Below, in pieces: positions 62,546-64,000 of a DNA stretch of 64,000 nt. The stretch lies in NCBI GenBank assembly GCA_003228195.2, contig QGNO01000001.1:149550-213549 (forward strand). The letters run 5' to 3'. The DNA comes from Chloroflexota bacterium. GTDB lineage: Bacteria > Chloroflexota > Dehalococcoidia > Lucifugimonadales > QGNO01. A model generated the notes under the pieces. It was not told the DNA's origin. It did not search any database and worked only from the letters and a program-made list of their open reading frames with translations. How positions within the stretch are numbered: position 1 is the first letter of the stretch; every line of letters begins with the position of its first letter. A program made the translations under genes and the position numbers.

Positions 62546-63841
62546 ATGAAATCTGAACTTCGCAGCACAAATCTTTCCCGTCTAACGCTTGCTAGACGCC
62601 TGCCATTTTTTTATGGATGGATAATAGTTGCTGGGGGTTTCCTGGGAACATTTATCGGGGGTGGCCTTCAGAGTTTTACCTTCAGTATTTTTTTGGAACC
62701 AATGAGTTCTGATTTAGGCTGGAGTCGTACTGCGCTTACTGGGGCCCTAACTTTACAATTAATCGTAGCATCAGCTTTAGCTCCATTTTTTGGCAAGATG
62801 ATAGATAAAAGTGGACCTCGATTGATTATGTTGGTATTGGCATTTGTCGGCGGCGCTGTTGCCATCGGGTTGAGTCAAGTTAAAGAAATATGGCAATTCT
62901 ATTTGGTTTTTGCTTTGGCCGGGATGTCAGGAGGTGCCGGGATTGGATCGGTCGTAACGGGGGCCGCAGTTTCAAAGTGGTTTGTTAGGCTGCGTGGCAG
63001 GGCGTTGGCCTTTACTACTATGGGTAGCGCGGCGCCTGGAGCAATATTGGCTCCAATTGTTACTGTCATCGTATTCACGTATGGATGGAGGCTTGGTTGG
63101 GTCACGATGGCGATGCTGTTTTGGATTGTGCTATTACCATTTTCGCTATTGATGGCAAGACAGCCGGAAGATTTGGGTTTATTGCCTGATAACGCAAAAA
63201 ATGATGAAGAAGTCAGGAAGGCCTATGTCATGCGTGGTGGTTTGGCCTCTTCTACGTCTTGGACTCTGAGCGAGGCGATTCGAACAAAATCTCTGTGGCT
63301 TCTCGTCTTAGCACTTGTAATGGGCGGTGTTTCAACTTCGTCTGTAGTACTACACGAGTTTAGTTTCGTGCGTAGCCTTGGTTATTCCCCGACAATCGCC
63401 GCTGCCGTGCTTTCAACTCACGCGTCTACGGCGTTAATTATTAGACCACTTTGGGGGGTTTTGCTTGAGTATGTTCCGGTTAGATTCTGTATGGCGGGGG
63501 TATATATTGGTTCGTTCCTAGCAATATTGATATTATTGAATGCCCAATCGATTCAGATGATCTTTGCATTTGCGCTAGTTTACGGAATGAGTATCGCCGG
63601 GCATGCTGTAAGCCATGCGGTTGTGTTTGCTAACTACTTTGGGCGAGACCATGTGGGAGCTATAAGAGGGTTTGTGACTCCAATTACTGCGCTTGCGAGC
63701 GGTATTGGTCCCCTAATTGTGAGCTTAGGCTTTGACCAGTTAAATGGGTACTATTTGCCGTTTGCTGGCCTTGCGGTGCTTCTTTTCTTGGGGGCCCCGG
63801 TTTTCTTATTGGCTAAGCCTCCTGAATCGAACAACGTTTGA
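62546..63841 (+). CDS. Major facilitator superfamily transporter (oxalate/formate antiporter-like)
   Basis: A 431-residue membrane protein with about 12 helices. FFYGWIIVAGGFLGTFIGGG is the helix 1 pattern of the monocarboxylate/oxalate-formate branch. GKMIDKSGPRLIMLVLAF is the loop 2-3 motif, and GMSGGAGIGSVVTGAAVSKW the helix 4-5 region. It lies 118 bases downstream of the amidohydrolase. Carboxylate or peptide-derived substrates are possible. Confidence 0.9.
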   Translation: MKSELRSTNLSRLTLARRLPFFYGWIIVAGGFLGTFIGGGLQSFTFSIFLEPMSSDLGWSRTALTGALTLQLIVASALAPFFGKMIDKSGPRLIMLVLAFVGGAVAIGLSQVKEIWQFYLVFALAGMSGGAGIGSVVTGAAVSKWFVRLRGRALAFTTMGSAAPGAILAPIVTVIVFTYGWRLGWVTMAMLFWIVLLPFSLLMARQPEDLGLLPDNAKNDEEVRKAYVMRGGLASSTSWTLSEAIRTKSLWLLVLALVMGGVSTSSVVLHEFSFVRSLGYSPTIAAAVLSTHASTALIIRPLWGVLLEYVPVRFCMAGVYIGSFLAILILLNAQSIQMIFAFALVYGMSIAGHAVSHAVVFANYFGRDHVGAIRGFVTPITALASGIGPLIVSLGFDQLNGYYLPFAGLAVLLFLGAPVFLLAKPPESNNV

Positions 63842-63878
63842 TCCGTTGTTTAGGCATGAACTAGTGATCTTTGAGCAA

Positions 63879-63906
63879 TTGGGACAGTCGTTGTGTAAAA
63901 TATAAG
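63879..63906 (+). promoter_or_regulatory. Promoter of hisH, predicted leaderless
   Basis: TTGGGA (63879-63884), 16-base spacer, TATAAG (63901-63906), then seven bases to ATG 63914. The mRNA would start at or next to the start codon. Confidence 0.45.
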
Positions 63907-63913
63907 CGTTGAT

Positions 63914-64000
63914 ATGAATCCAACTATTGTAATAGTCGATTATGGGGCAGGTAACCTACGTAGTGTTGAAAAGGCTTTTGAGCACTTGGGGTACCCTGCG
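63914..64000 (+). CDS. hisH: Imidazole glycerol phosphate synthase glutaminase subunit, 3'-truncated by window edge
   Basis: Twenty-nine codons are visible, starting MNPTIVIVDYGAGNLRSVEK and continuing AFEHLGYPA. The DYGAGNLRSVEKAFE block is the HisH N-terminal signature. The nucleophile cysteine lies outside the window. HisH supplies ammonia to HisF in histidine synthesis. No Shine-Dalgarno is present. Confidence 0.9.
   Translation, partial: MNPTIVIVDYGAGNLRSVEKAFEHLGYPA

Noticed and set aside
1-64000. CRISPR arrays, insertion sequences, prophage, attachment sites, replication origin
   Set aside because: No regularly spaced repeats, transposase, integrase, phage genes or DnaA-box cluster were seen on reading both strands.

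Overview
The window reads as a chromosomal stretch of a free-living bacterium, most likely a marine Chloroflexota of the SAR202 type. This rests on the combination of genes and is an inference: an unlinked 5S rRNA gene, a double-hotdog dehydratase paired with a GMC oxidoreductase, tandem PuuE-like deacetylases, a nickel superoxide dismutase with its own protease, a monomeric isocitrate dehydrogenase, a HadAB-like dehydratase pair and a menaquinone-type methyltransferase. Base composition looks moderate and even. TTG and GTG starts are common. I see no phage, transposase, integrase or CRISPR array.

Bases 1-12,500: the end of folD, queA, an acetamidase/formamidase with a LysR regulator, gyrA, a TPR protein, an ALG5-like glycosyltransferase, thrB, tRNA-Pro(CGG), an ABC-2 exporter pair and a PepT-like peptidase. 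Bases 12,500-23,600: catabolic and accessory genes (double-hotdog dehydratase plus GMC oxidoreductase, a 1060-residue Asp-box repeat protein, two tandem deacetylases, an alpha/beta hydrolase lacking its nucleophile serine, two small lipoproteins) and then folB.

Bases 23,600-34,900: information processing. An isolated 5S rRNA gene has its own promoter and terminator. Divergent from it is a tiny unit with a promoter, a near-perfect Shine-Dalgarno, an 18-codon ORF and a 21-bp perfect hairpin. Then come rpsA-clpC-radA, a tRNA-Thr/Tyr/Thr cluster, and tuf-rpmG-secE-nusG-rplK-rplA-(L10 leader)-rplJ-rplL. This operon stops after rplL; rpoBC do not follow.

Bases 35,000-46,800: DAHP synthase, divergent sodX/sodN, pcm-gatB-secG, a MOSC protein, and the PIN/TRAM-ispD-ispF-cysS operon, followed by a serine beta-lactamase-fold protein and a membrane protein. 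Bases 46,800-64,000: monomeric icd, a divergent amidohydrolase, an MFS permease, a peptidase E-like protein, a methyltransferase, an aldo/keto reductase, a cupin protein, ubiE/menG, a lipid operon (HadA/HadB-like pair, plsX, fabG), ygfZ and an A-type Fe-S carrier, a PduO-type adenosyltransferase, an amidohydrolase with an MFS permease, and the start of hisH.

The best leads are the tiny gene beside 5S, the dehydratase pair inside the lipid operon, a 24-bp in-frame tandem duplication in plsX, the serine-less hydrolase, and several genes whose -10 box lies only 6-9 bases before the start codon.
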